Part shown: piece by piece, positions 12,843 through 24,600 of the stretch
Position numbering within the stretch: position 1 is the first letter of the stretch
Layout of the letters: every line of letters begins with the position of its first letter
Assembly (NCBI GenBank): GCA_013399895.1
Contig: VXBA01004876.1
Location: 155,094-219,093, forward strand
Source of the DNA: Serilophus lunatus
Taxonomy: Eukaryota; Chordata; Aves; Passeriformes; Eurylaimidae
Length of the DNA stretch: 64,000 bases
Reading direction: 5' to 3'
Program-made: the position numbers and the translations under genes
The notes under the pieces: generated by a model
Told to the model about the DNA's origin: nothing
The model's database searches: none
What the model saw: only the letters and a program-made list of their open reading frames with translations

Positions 12843-13697
12843 TTTTTGCAGTTCTTGTGCGAGCAGATGTTTTACCTTCACAAACCCTCCCCTTGCCTGG
12901 GTGCAAGAAGAGCTTTTCAGGGGCGGCTCTGGGGATCCTCTCAGCTTTTCTGGGAGTAACTCCTCAGTTTCTAAGAATCACTGCCCCTTGAATGGGGAGC
13001 TTCGAGTCCCTTCCTGAAGGAAAGGGAAGCTGGCTGGAGCTTCTGGAGGGTGTTTGGCCGCTGCTGAGCATCCCTGGCCCTGGATGGGGCGCACTGACTG
13101 ACACGGGGCTGTCTGGCCACGGGGTTTCTTTATGCAGCAAGGAATGAGCAGAAATGGGTCGTAATTCAACGGCAGTAAATGAAAACCAGGCAATTAGCGT
13201 TGCATCACTCAATACAGATACAGAGTACCCAGTGTTTCCCGGAGCAGTGCTTTCCCTGAACTGCCGATAGTGTGGCTATAAAGCTGATCACTCTTCCCAT
13301 CCCCTGCCGGCATTCCTGGGCTGGGGAAGCGTGTCTGTGCTGTGGGATCTGTGCTTGGGGCTGTGGGGAGGGCCCCGGGCTTTACAGCTTCATTTGTATG
13401 CCAGGGAGGGATGCCAGGGTGGTTGCTGCTGCAGAAGGGAGGCAGTTTGGGTTTGTGCTTCAGCAAAGAGCAGGAAGCTTGAAGGACAGAGCTGCTTTCT
13501 GGCTGGGGGAGCCCTCTCCCTCTTTTCCAGCACCTGCAAGGAAGGGAGTTTGTGTTGCTCTTGGTTGTCTGCCACTGAGTGTCTCCTCCATACAATGTCT
13601 AGGAAACCTGTTGTTATTAAGTTTCGATGTTTTATGGGCAAAACCCCACAAAATGTGAGGAGAGAGGATCAAACAATTAGGAATTTTGCTACTACAT

Positions 13698-14038
13698 CAT
13701 AGAACCCCAGAATGGTTTGGGTTGGAAAGGACCTTCAAGCCCATCCAGTCCCAGCCCTGCCCTGGGCAGGGACACCTCCCACTGTCCCAGGGGGCTCCAG
13801 CCTGGCCTGGGACACTCCCAGGGATGGGGCAGCCACAGCTTCTCTGGGCACCCTGTGCCAGGGCCTGCCCACCAGCTTTAAGCCATTCCCCCTTGTCCTG
13901 CCAGTGCAGAGCCTCCTCCAAAGTCCCTCTCCCTCTTTTTTCTAAACCCCCTTTGGGCACTGGGAGGGGCTCTAAGGTCTCCTTGGAGCCTTTTCTTCTC
14001 TGTGCTGTACAGCCCCAGCTCTCTCAGCCTGTATCAAG
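13698..14038 (-). mobile_element. CR1 LINE fragment, about 340 bp of the 3' end, antisense
   Basis: Read on the plus strand it begins CATAGAACCCCAGAATGG and continues with TTTGGGTTGGAAAGGACC, GGGCAGGGACACCTCCCACTG, GATGGGGCAGCCACAGCTTC and CTTGTCCTGCCAGTGCAG. It ends near AGCCCCAGCTCTCTCAGCCT. This is the reverse complement of the avian CR1 3' region, so the element's sense strand is minus. The copy is 5'-truncated, has no intact ORF2 and still has a recognisable octamer end, which suggests a moderate age. The 124-codon plus-strand frame across it is an antisense artefact. Confidence 0.95.
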
Positions 14039-16240
14039 GCAATTGGTTTGTTTGAAATAATGAATAACAAGGTGTCTGTCTCTCCAAACTGAGGATTTTT
14101 GTCCCCTCAGCAGCTTTGCTCAGTGCTTGGAACAAAACGAGCTGGGTAGAGGATGGCAGCCCCACCTCGGTGGGTCTGGAGGGATGAATCCCACCTGGCC
14201 CGGGGGGCTGGAGGCACTTTGTGCCCTGAGGTTCCTGAGGAACAGCTGGATGTGCATCAGCCTGAGGAGGAGCAGCTGCAGGGGGGCCCTGCAGAGTCCA
14301 AAATGCAGGGAGGGCATCCCCACCTCCCCTGGGGCTGCCTCAGGGTGCCCTTTGCTCAGTATGGAGTGTGAGGTGAGGAACTCCTGTTACTGCTGCCTAG
14401 AGGGTTTGGGGATCCAGCTGGAATTAGCCTTCCGTGTTACTTAATGTCTTGTGTTGTAATTATCTGGTGGTAAATCCTCTAATCTCTGTGTTGGGCCAGA
14501 GCTTGGGCTGCGTGTTATGAGTGCTCAGCAAGGGGGGGGTGGAAATAAGGAGCTTTTTTAGGAGAGAGAATTTGCCATTTACCACCAGAAAAAGTGGTGC
14601 TTTTGTCTTGAAAGCCTTGGTTTTTAAATCCAGCCTTTGCTCAGACTTCAAAAGGGACACCTAACAAAGTTGAAAACTGTCGCGGATGGTTCTGGTGCCT
14701 CGTGTCCTTGTCTATACTTTAGTAATAACTCCATGAAAAATGGCCAATTCAGCAGGAAACATTAGGAAGCTTTACAGCCAACTTGGTGTCTTGGTTGTGT
14801 GTGTGCTTAGATCAGAATGAGCCTTTTACATTGGCAGAGGGAGACACAAAGAAAAGCCTTTTTAAGCATGCAAGGGGTTAAAGATGAAGGTGCACAGATT
14901 TGTGTCTGCTGCTTGGATTGTGTGTGATAGTGTGCTGGGTGTGGGGATAAAAAAAGTTCCTTCTTGTTTACAAAGTCAGTTTTATTCTTGGTTTTCAAGC
15001 TAACAAATAGGCCAATATTAAAATTCTGTGATCACCTTCTCAAGGAAATCGTGAAGGCAGGATTATCTGGCTTTTTCTAGAGACAGAAGTCTAAACAAAT
15101 GTCTCTAGCAAATATTTTGGGTAAGACTTTATTAAAAACTTGAAGCTGCTTTTCTCATGACGAAATTCAAGTCAAGCGAACCTGTATCTTGTTTTTTCAC
15201 TGCCAGTCTGTGTGGGGTATTTAGAAAGTAAATCTCATCCAGGCATAACCAGGAACCCAGAGGAATGTTGCTGCTGCAGGAGTATTTGCAGAGGATCTGG
15301 ATTTTCAGATTTCCACCAATGAGCTTGCCTTACACTGAACATTTATTTTGTATAAAGAGAGTTAACAAACTTACAGACAGATTTCATCACCTCGAGAAGT
15401 GCTGGGGAGTCCACCCCGTCGTTAGATCTGTGGCAACTTTTCCTGTTTCAAAACCAGGGAAACAGGTAAAATTGGGTTCTCTGCGAGATATACATACACG
15501 GACTTCTTGGAAGTTTAAGGAATGCCAACAGAGGTCTGGGGGTGACCCTCTGGGACTGAGTGTTGCTCGGGTGTTTGTGCTCCCACTTCTCAGGTGATTT
15601 AGTTTAGATATGTAGGTATTCCCTCCTCAAAATGGGCTCTTGGAAGAGGTTTCCTTTCCCTCCTTTTGCCAGGCAGAGCTGGAAGCTGTGTCTGAGCAAG
15701 GGACGTTGCATCTGAATGAAAACTAAAGTAGAATGTACAGAGAGATGATTAAAAGTTTAAAAGGCACTGGGCTAAATCCCAAGAATCAGTGGGTGATATT
15801 GTGGTTTGAAGAGTTACCCCAGGCACGTTCTTAGCTGAAATTGCACCTAATTAGGACATTCAGCTGGGGCTAATCTTCTGAGGGGTAAATGATTAACTAG
15901 TCACACTTGGTAGGCTGAAAGTTGTGCTCATGGATGGGTGGTGGTTTTGCCTGCAGCCTGTTGCTATCTGAGTACACCCTTGTGGGTTCTTACTTTTGGA
16001 ACTTTGAGAGTGGAGAATTAGGTCGTCTTGAAGGAAGGTGGGATATTTAAATGATGCTCACCATGGCTTAGTCAGTGTTCAAATTGGAGGAAGCTCAATG
16101 TTGATCAGCAGCAAACCTGGACATTTGTTGTGGGTCGTTTGTACTGGAGGGAACCCCTGCACCTTGTCAGCTTCCACCTACAACGTGTCTGGATTCACTG
16201 CTGCTCCAGGTTGCTTAAGACCTTGTCTGTGTGTGCCCAG
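14039..16240. other. Unique sequence upstream of the signal-peptide exon candidate
   Basis: No repeats or genes are recognised. A plus-strand frame at 15265-15597 begins with ATG and contains a CAG/GTAAAA donor-like site, but it lacks a recognisable domain and a good acceptor. A G-run (GGGGGGG) lies near 14530. The last 30 bases contain the pyrimidine-rich tract (TTGTCTGTGTGTGCCCAG) that would serve as the acceptor of the next feature. Confidence 0.55.
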
Positions 16241-16312
16241 AAAACTCTGCAAAGATGAGAATGCAAGTGCTTCTTTGGGCTTTCCTTTTCCTGGTGCTGT
16301 GCAGCTCCCCTG
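16241..16312 (+). CDS. Candidate coding exon 2: start codon plus signal peptide (partial gene)
   Basis: A pyrimidine-rich tract ending CCCAG precedes base 16241. Fourteen bases later comes ATG at 16255 with A at -3, and a second in-frame ATG two codons on. The frame encodes MRMQVLLWAFLFLVLCSSP: a short basic start, a hydrophobic core of about 14 residues, then small polar residues, which is a classical secretory signal peptide. The exon ends at 16312 in phase 1 (CCT G) directly before GTAAGT, a consensus donor. Phase-1 junctions after signal-peptide exons are the usual pattern in secreted and cell-surface proteins. The known architecture of an untranslated CpG-island exon 1 followed by a distant signal-peptide exon fits bases 1-345 plus this exon. 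I do not recognise the protein, and no downstream exon is convincing. It could still be chance, because hydrophobic runs occur in T-rich intron DNA. Confidence 0.38.
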
Positions 16313-19300
16313 GTAAGTCTTGCAGCCTTTTTCTTCTGCCGAGATTTCTCTGCCAACAATTTGTGTCTTGAGGTTTTGCTGTGTGACCCCCAGAGCAGCC
16401 TGGCTCTGCCGTGCCCGTGGCTCCTCTCGAGGTGGTGGGAGATGGGTGGGACATGGAGCAGCCTCTTCCTGCCCAGTAACCTCTTGCCTCTTACACATCC
16501 AGTGCTCCAGCCCCCAGAGCAGCTGCTGCACCTTCTCCTGGTGGCTTTTCCCACTCCCAGCCCCCTGGCTTTGCACGACTGAGCTATGCTCTTCCAGCTG
16601 TGGCTTCCTGGGGCAAATAATCACCCCCAGGCAGTGGGAAGCAGTTTGGCCGCTGTGCCCCCACACTTGGGTTGGAACCTCCTGAGCTGCCTTGGTGTGC
16701 ATCACCAGGCCCCTCCTATGATGTGCCGGGAGAGGAGCCTCTGCCAGCACCTTCCTCACTGACCTGGGTGAGGGCAGAGCACTGGGAAAGAGATTTCCCA
16801 GGATTATCCGGCTGACTCATGGCTCAGACAAAACAAATCCCCGTGTGCAGCTCTGCTTTTTTCACTTGCCTGTCTCCTATCTTAGAGCCCCTGCACTGAA
16901 TTTTCCAGTGCCTTGAAGTGCCTGTGTTCTGGGGCTGTGTACCTCTGGCTCTAAAATAATTCCCTTCTGGAATTTGGCAGTACCATTCTTTCCACACTTT
17001 AATTAAACTCCTGCCTGACTAATGAGGTTCTTCAGCACTTCCCTGCCACCCCCGCCGTGTTACTTGTTCTTTGCTGGCACCTTTTTGTTCATCTTTTCCA
17101 TATTGCATCATTTTGATCTTGGTGCTTTTGTCTCCCTGCATGAAAGTGAAACCCTGGAAGTCTTGGATGTTAATGATTTCCGTTCTCAGACTTGTGTTAA
17201 GAGGTGTTGAATATCATCCCTGATTCAAGTTTTGGGATCTGTTCATGGCAGTGAACTTCATCCAAAAGGCAAAAAGAAAATGCCCTTTCTCTAGTGCGGG
17301 TCTTAAAGTTTCATCAGGGGTGTGAGCTGTGAACGTGCTTGGAGAATAAGTTGAAAAATTACACCATGTATCTGAAAGGGTTTTTGTTTATTGGAAAGAC
17401 TGGCTGAAGAATAATTTGGGAGGAAGCGGGTGGGATTTGTTCAAACAGTGGCATTAATCTGTATTTGTTAAAGGTTAGCAATGAGTGATCACATTTTGAG
17501 TAGCAATAGAAAATGGGATATGAATTATTATGGTTGAGATGTGATTTTATAGGTTTTCATTATCTGCTGCTGAGGGAAATTGTGGTGGCATTTCTGAACG
17601 AGGTGGATACAGGGACCATTCCAACATATGCCTCTGACTCTGGCGAGGAGAATTTTAACTCTAGATGGAAATCTGTTTATCACTGACTTGTTTTTTGGAG
17701 CCCTGAGCATGGTTTTGTCCAGCAGCCAAGGCAGTGAGAGGTGTCAGGTGAGTCTCTGTCCAGCGTGGTGCAATATCCCCAGAGCCACAGGAGTCAGCAG
17801 GATGATTAACACAACTGCTAAGTCAATCCTGTTATTGATTCACTGGCTGAATCTTTTAATCCCATTTCTCCCTGAATGCAGCCATATGTAGAAGTTCCTG
17901 GGAAGCTTAAAGCTGGGGATGGGATGGTGATTGTGACTCCATACCTGGTGGTTCCTGCGTTGCCTGAAGGGAGGTGATAGTCTGTCCCTCGAGAGGACTG
18001 TCAAAACCCCACGGTTTTTTCAATACAATCAACCAAATTGGAGGAAAGTAATTGGGGTTTTTCCCAGCTAGGAGGGTTTGCTGGGCAGAAAAACCCTCAG
18101 CACTGTGGGTTTGGCCAATCAAATTACTCACCTTCCTCATGTTTCACCTGAGAGATGACTTAAAACAAAAGGAATGTCTGCATTTTTCAACGAAAAATAA
18201 TGAAATGGCAAATAAAACAGGCTTTTCTGGTTCAGCCTGATTGCTGCCTTCCCTCCTATGGGTTCATCCTGGGCACAGTTACACACTATGTGGTGAGGGT
18301 GTTTTGTTAGAATGTCACACAGTGAGAGCCAGTTTGGCAACATGGGCATCCTTGGGGTGGGTTTTTTCCCCTCTTCTGCAGATATTCAGTGTACTGGAGG
18401 CTGAGCAGGTGGCAATGAGGGGGTTCTTTTATAGCTCCATCACTTCTGTTGGAGGCTATAAACAGCAAGAGCAGGAGGACTGGTGCTGGAGGATGAATTT
18501 ACACTCATGGCATTATTGGATGAGTATTTATCTGGTGTTTGTAGAGCCTTTGAGTACTATGACAATGAATCCTACGTGCAGCCTTTGCTGCTGTGACATC
18601 CCTCCCTTGCTTATCGTGATGGTTGAAGCAGAGGGGGTGTGCTGGCAGTTAGTTGATAGCCTGGAACTGTAGGTTGGGCCTGAATTTAGGTACCAGTTGT
18701 ATATTTTTGATAACAGGGAGTCTCTTGCTGAGTTCTGTGCTATGGTGGCTGAGCAGAGGGGTGAAAAGCCTTCAGTGTGAGTCTTCTGTCTCCAACCAGC
18801 TCAAGGGTTAGGGGTGGAATTCATGGACAAGCATTTCCAGGTGGTGATTGTCCTGTGTGTGTGTTTCTGCCTTAGGTTGCAAGAAAGACTCTCAAATACC
18901 TGATGGACTTCGTGCTTTTGCCTTGTGTGAGGTTTATTTGTCTTGTGTGGATATTTCTACAAGGCTGCCATGGTTGAGAGGGGACCTGACTGATAATTCT
19001 GTAGCAGGTCAAGTGTCTGGGGCAAGTTCTATTCAGTGAACTTTTTCTGAATTATTTAAAAAAAAAACAAGAAAGAACCAACTCCAAATCAACATATTTT
19101 AGAGAATCACAGGTACTCTACCTTACTTTTGTGATACATTTTGGCAGTAAGTGGGAATATGAAAGCATTAGTTGGGTTAAAATAAATGCTGTTGGCATCA
19201 AGCTGTCGTGGTGTTAGGCTGGGGTTTGGTCTTACAGATGTGCAATTGTTTTCTTAGTCTGTTTTGGCACAACTAGCACAACATTTGTGTTTTAAGTGGG

Positions 19301-19479
19301 CAACACATAGTTTACAAACGTGGATGGTTTGCTTTCCTTCCTGTTGTCTTTCCTTGCTGAGGTGTTTAAGGCCAGAACCCTCAACACAGTCCATGGGGTG
19401 GGGTAAGAGCAGATAAAAAATATTGCCTTTTTCAGCTGGGACTCAGTTTTGCTTTACCCAGGTCAAAGTGAGCACCGTG

Positions 19480-19480
19480 N
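19480..19480. other. Single ambiguous base in assembly
   Basis: One N is present in AGCACCGTGN, at a CG-containing site in otherwise unique sequence. It is an unresolved base, possibly a heterozygous position. Confidence 0.95.
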
Positions 19481-21641
19481 ATGTTCAGCACAGGCTGTGT
19501 CAGACCTATTCCAAGCTTGTGTGATTTTTCAGGTGATGAACATAGTCCACATGCCAATCCCTTGAGAGGGAAACGTTTGACCAGGAAGCAGGTGGAGTGA
19601 TTTTTTAATGAGTGCACTTAGTTCCTTTAGGCTCTCCTGAGTTCATTTCCTCCAAGGTTAAATTCAGGAGAACTTCATCCACAGCTTCATATGGCACTGC
19701 TGGGAGATTTTAGGGTTAAATACATGTATGAACTTGGCAGCCCTGCTCTGGGGGACAGAGTCTAAATCCCTGTTGTGGAGCAGACTGAGCTGAGCTCACC
19801 TACTCCACACTTTGGTTTCAATGCCAAATTCACCTCCAGTAAATGTGTGGAGAAGGATGGTGGTAAACACTTGTGGTTGTGCACTACACCAAAGTCAATT
19901 ATTCTTTGGGGTGGGAGAATTGGTGGTATCTGTAGATCTTGCTGATCTTGTCTTGTGTGCCTGGAAGGCATTGCTTGGTCTATTTTTCTTTGCCCCTGAA
20001 AGCATGTATAAATATAAGTGTAATAAGAATGGATTTCTTAGTTGTTTAATGAAAGTCAAGATTAGACATACATAATACTAGGCTAAATCTACTTTCCTCA
20101 CGGGTTGGGCAAGAATTTTGGTGCAGTTGTATTAATACTTGATCACAATTATCCCTGTTTTTCAGTGCTGCTGTTCTTTCTTCTTCCCTGCCATTAAGAC
20201 AATGCTTTGGATAAATCCCATCTGTGGGTGCCCTTTCTTGTTTGAGGGTCACGGCTTGGCCGGGGCCATCCAGATCTGATGGTTTGGGTGGGTTATTTTA
20301 CTTGCTTATTCATCCCCTGTGCTCATGACACCTGTGCTTTCCCAAATCTTTTTGATTTGACTCCCTCTTTAGAGGTCTCCACTTTTTTGGGAGTGGTTGG
20401 TGGCACATTGGTCTGTCTGAGGATGCTGTGATGGGTGAGAAATGCTAGAATTTACCAAGCTATGGGGCAGAGGAGCAGAGCTGAGCTGTCAGGCAGCTCT
20501 GAGAAGCAACGGCTGACCTGGTGGCACTTGGAGAGCTGGCACAGTGGCCTGGGAGCTGTGCAGGGCCTGTCAGTGTTCTGCTGTCAGTGCTGGCTGTAAA
20601 TTGCAGCCTAATTCAGGTGTAGCAGGATTCTGAGTAGCCAAAATTTTGCATGGGAGAGGGATGGTTTTTCTTTTTCAGGACCTTGGAAGTAGGAAAGGTA
20701 TTTCAAACACTTTGCTTCAGGTGCTTCTCTAGAAATTCAGGAGGACTAGAGTGGTGAGGGTGCAGTTGCCAGCTGGGGAGTGTTTTTCTTTTGATGTATG
20801 TATTTTATGGGTAGGGATGTTGCTGTACTGGGGCCATGCAGAGGCTGGATAGAGGAAGAACAGATGTGTGTGGCAATAAAGAGCTGTGCAGGGGTCACAC
20901 TGAGCCATTTTACACTCTGATGGGAACAGATGGATCCAGATTTCTGAGTAATGGAGTCATCTGAGAGGCACCAGAGTTGTACTGACATGGGAGTGCTGTA
21001 CAGCACCTGGGCCACAGCTGCTCACACCCCCTCCCTTTTGCTCCTACAGTATTGGTGGAACAGCTCCTGACAAAGTTTTGCTGCTCTTTGGGTTTCTGAG
21101 GCAGAATTTTGAGTTGTCCCTCTCCAGCCTTCCTGCAGCAGCTGTGAATAAAAGGCCTGGCACATGCAGGAACATTGCAGGCGATTGCAGCCTTGGGCAT
21201 CCTGGTGCCATGAACCTTGTGGTGGATCAGCTCCTCCTGCTCCACCCTCCACCACTGCTCCCGAAAGCTCCTAAACTGGTGTGCAGCAAAGGGCAAGTGT
21301 TGATATTAGGCATTTTTTTGAGAGGACAAACCCCAGCATGAGGTTGTCATACATGAAAACACTTTCCTAATAGACAAGCAGAGATGATTCATCAGATTTT
21401 ACTGCTGAGTGCTGTTGGAGCTCTCCAATTCAACTTTGGTATCCAAGCATGGAAGTTTATGCAAAACACCTGTATTATCTATAATTTTTAAATGCTTCAC
21501 ATCATTTTCACGGAAAAATCCAGTGGAGAGTGGATTTCCTCTGTGAACCCCTGTGGCTGTAATAATGATGTTGCTTTTGGCAAAAATGGAATAATTTAAT
21601 CCTGCTTAAGGCACGGTCTCTGATGAAACAGGTGACAAAGG

Positions 21642-21658
21642 AAATGTAAATTACATTT
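21642..21658. other. Short perfect inverted repeat
   Basis: Two 8-base arms (AAATGTAA and TTACATTT) flank a single A. Such AT-rich palindromes resemble dimeric homeodomain or POU sites, but short palindromes also arise by chance in 64 kb, so no function is claimed. Confidence 0.5.
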
Positions 21659-24600
21659 CTCATTTTAGCAGGGTGGGATATGTCCACATCTAAGTGTTAA
21701 CAAGTGAAATTAATTATTGCAGTCTTGCTCTGGTGTTCAGTAGAGCTTAATGTCATGCTGCACAAAAATAAAATGGGAATCTAGAACTCCAAACCCAGTT
21801 CTGAGTACTTTTATTTTCTAATTTTTGACTGTTTAATGAGCTGTGTCTCTTTCCTATTGTGTGTTTAAAATAATACCGAAAGTTATATTCTTGGTTTAAA
21901 ATGAAAGAGATTTTTTTTTATTTCTTTTCCCTAAGCCAGTTAAGGTCCTTCCTTGGCTTTCCAGAAGACTGTCCAAATATTTAGCCTGCTGCTTCTACTC
22001 CCCCTCAGTGTTCTTAGCCCTGGGTTGGGCAGGGGACACATTGCTGTGTCTTCAAAAATCAATGTGGTCACTGCATGATTTCATAATGGTTTGGTTTTTG
22101 CTGCTTGGATATTGTCTTCCCTGAGCCTTCTGTTGAAGCTGAAGGGCCAGGTCATCTTTTTTGAGGTTTTTTTTTGGAGGAAAGGAGGAGATGATATGTG
22201 TGGATAGCCTTGTTTCTTGCCAGTACCTCAAAGTTGGTCTTAAACCATCTCTGCACTGCTGGAGCAAACTTCTGCTTAATAAATTGTCACTTGAGTAGAA
22301 CCAGTGACTCTTGGTGGGCTCCAGCTGTGCCTGACTGGGGTGCTGCTGCTTCCTGGGGGGGTTGTGGTGCTGCAGTGGGCAGGTTTTCCCTTCCCAGTGG
22401 GTCAGGAGTGCAGGGTGAGCAGTGCCACTCTAATATATTCCTTGTGCTCAGAGCCTGTCAAAGCATGCATTTAGCTTTCCTTTCTCCCCAGTGTGCCTTA
22501 CAGCAGCCCCGTGCTGGCTCACTGCATTCTGTGGCGTCTGCCACGGGAGCTCTGAGCCCTCTGGGACAAAGGGAGTGCTGTTGGATTTCCCACCACGACT
22601 GCAGCCTGTGGCTGGATGGGCTCTTTGGGTGTTCTCACAGTGCCTGTGCTCTCCTGCTTTGCAGCCAGTTTGCTCCTAAGAGGTTTGGGAAGCACAGCTG
22701 GTGTGCAGCAAACACCAAGTCTTCAGCTCGTGCTTCCCTCGTTGTGCTGCAGAGAAGCTGCAATATTGGTGGTGCTGTCCAGAGCTGGTTGCCAAGAGCA
22801 TCGTTCCCCTTAACTCTGCAGAGTGTTTGTGTGGTTCTTGGCCATGTGAAGGTGTGGGAAGCCCCAAAATCTTTCCTGCCCTGGACATGAGGAAGGATTA
22901 GGTGCAGATGTGTGTGCTGAGTGCCTTTAGGAGGTGAAGAGTTTGAGCTCCTTGTCACACTGGCTGTGCAGCCTGGTTCGCTTTGTTCTCCTTGATGGAA
23001 AGCTTCGTTCACACTGATGTTGCTTCTTAGAATTGACACTTCCTTATCTTGCTTCTGTTATAAACCCTCGGGGGATGTGCTGCAGCCCCTGTGCCTGGAA
23101 TTGATGTCCAGCTTATGAAGAACAGCAGAGACCCCTCGTGCTGGTCAGTGCTTGCTGGTCTCTGCCTGGGAGCTCGTTTGGCACAGAGCTTGTTCTTAGG
23201 AAAACTGCGTGTGTCTAAATAAAAACAAAAGCTCTGCCCAAATCCTCTGGTATTTCTGGTATGGAACTTTAAAGTTAGGAACCCCAAGGCCTCCAGGCAT
23301 CTGTTGGTTCTGGCCTCCATTCATTCAGCACGTTCTGAGTGGTCGGGTTTGCAATCGCTGCTCTGTATAAAATATTTTGTGTGGTTTGAATCCATATAAG
23401 GATCTTGCTGTCAAAACCACAGCATCATCAAAGGCCTCTTTCTGAAGGAGAGCTTCCATATGAATGCTTTTGAGATTATGCAAGTTGCTTATTTTTGCAA
23501 TATTGGCACCAGAACTACTTGCTCTGAATTGCTATTTCTCCTTTATAGAGAGGCTGTAACTAGTTCTGGTTCTAAAAACAAAAACAACCTCCCCCTCAAA
23601 CTACTCATTGGCATCTCTAAATATTTTGGACAGGAAGCCTTATTTGAGTCTCCCATCTTGAAGAGAAAAATGTTTAGTCTCAGAATTTTGCTTGAAAATT
23701 TGCCTTGGAAACAATATCAATATGTGAAATAACGAGGCGCTGCTCGTCTTGACCTGTCTCATTAATAGTAATAGTTCTTGTTAATAAATCTCTTTTAAAA
23801 AGCTTCTCTTCTAAACAATGCATTTATTTAAAAGCATGGAAGACCTTCCTCCTACAGCATAACAATATTTTTATAAAAGCAGATGAGTGTGGGCCCAGTT
23901 GAGCTTCACCACACAGTTAAGAATGGGGTGTTTGGAGTTTTTAACTTGGTCGCCCTGCTTTGGGGAGATAAAAGCTGTGGCCAATGTCCCCGTGTCATAT
24001 CCTCAGACAGGGACAGATGTTCTTCCTTTCAGGATCTATTAGAGCACAACAGCTCAAAATACATCTATATTAATGCTGGAGTAAAAAAGGAAAAGAGCTT
24101 CAGGGCTCTCAGAGGTCCCGTCCAGCCTGGGCTGGGCTCTGGTGCTTGCCCTGCTGTGGCCTTAGTGGCTTGCCTGGCCCAACTGGAGTTGTATGGAAAA
24201 CAATGTCACTGTGGCCCCAAATCCTCCCAGCAGCTGATATTTTTCCAGGCAGTTGGCAGCATTGGAGAACCAATAGATTTGAGACAAAAGGAAAAATAAA
24301 GTTACCGTCCTAAAAGGGACTGTGCAGCTGCTGCCGTAGCTTCCGAGATGGAGCCAGTTGGTGCCAAATAATTACATGCTCTCAGCTGGAAAGAAGCTGC
24401 CTCATTCCCTCTAGCAGAATATAAAATTAATTTCCTGTGATTGTCTGCTTAGCCCTACTTGAATATCCTGTTTGGGAGTTTTTGGAACTGTCGAAAGGTT
24501 GAAGTCAAGGCCAGTGATGAGCTCTGCTTTGTGAGAGACTTGAGTTGACAGATACTTACTCCTGCCTTTTTTTTTTAATTTTTACCTGTCTCCAGTGTTT

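Larger units (their letters stand above)
6071..13697. other. Unique intron-like or intergenic sequence
   Basis: No gene is recognised. The stretch contains a (CAG)5 tract at 7066-7080 inside a mildly CpG-retaining patch (about 6980-7140), a 14-base poly-T at 8697-8710, a single ambiguous base at 9497, another CpG-retaining patch at about 9000-9200, and a (GGGA)n tract at 12827-12842. A possible untranslated exon (10174-10279, CAG acceptor, GTAAGT donor) was considered and judged too weak. A CpG-bearing, non-repetitive segment at about 13080-13210 carries no clear feature. Confidence 0.6.

Noticed and set aside
17600..17746. Exon-like frame ending in CAG/GTGAGT
   Set aside because: The donor is good, but no proper acceptor precedes it, and in the phase required by the signal-peptide exon it contains a stop.
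22198..22890. 230-codon plus-strand open frame, among the longest in the window
   Set aside because: It has no recognisable domain, no splice logic and chance-like composition; one or two frames of this length are expected in 64 kb of this composition on six frames.
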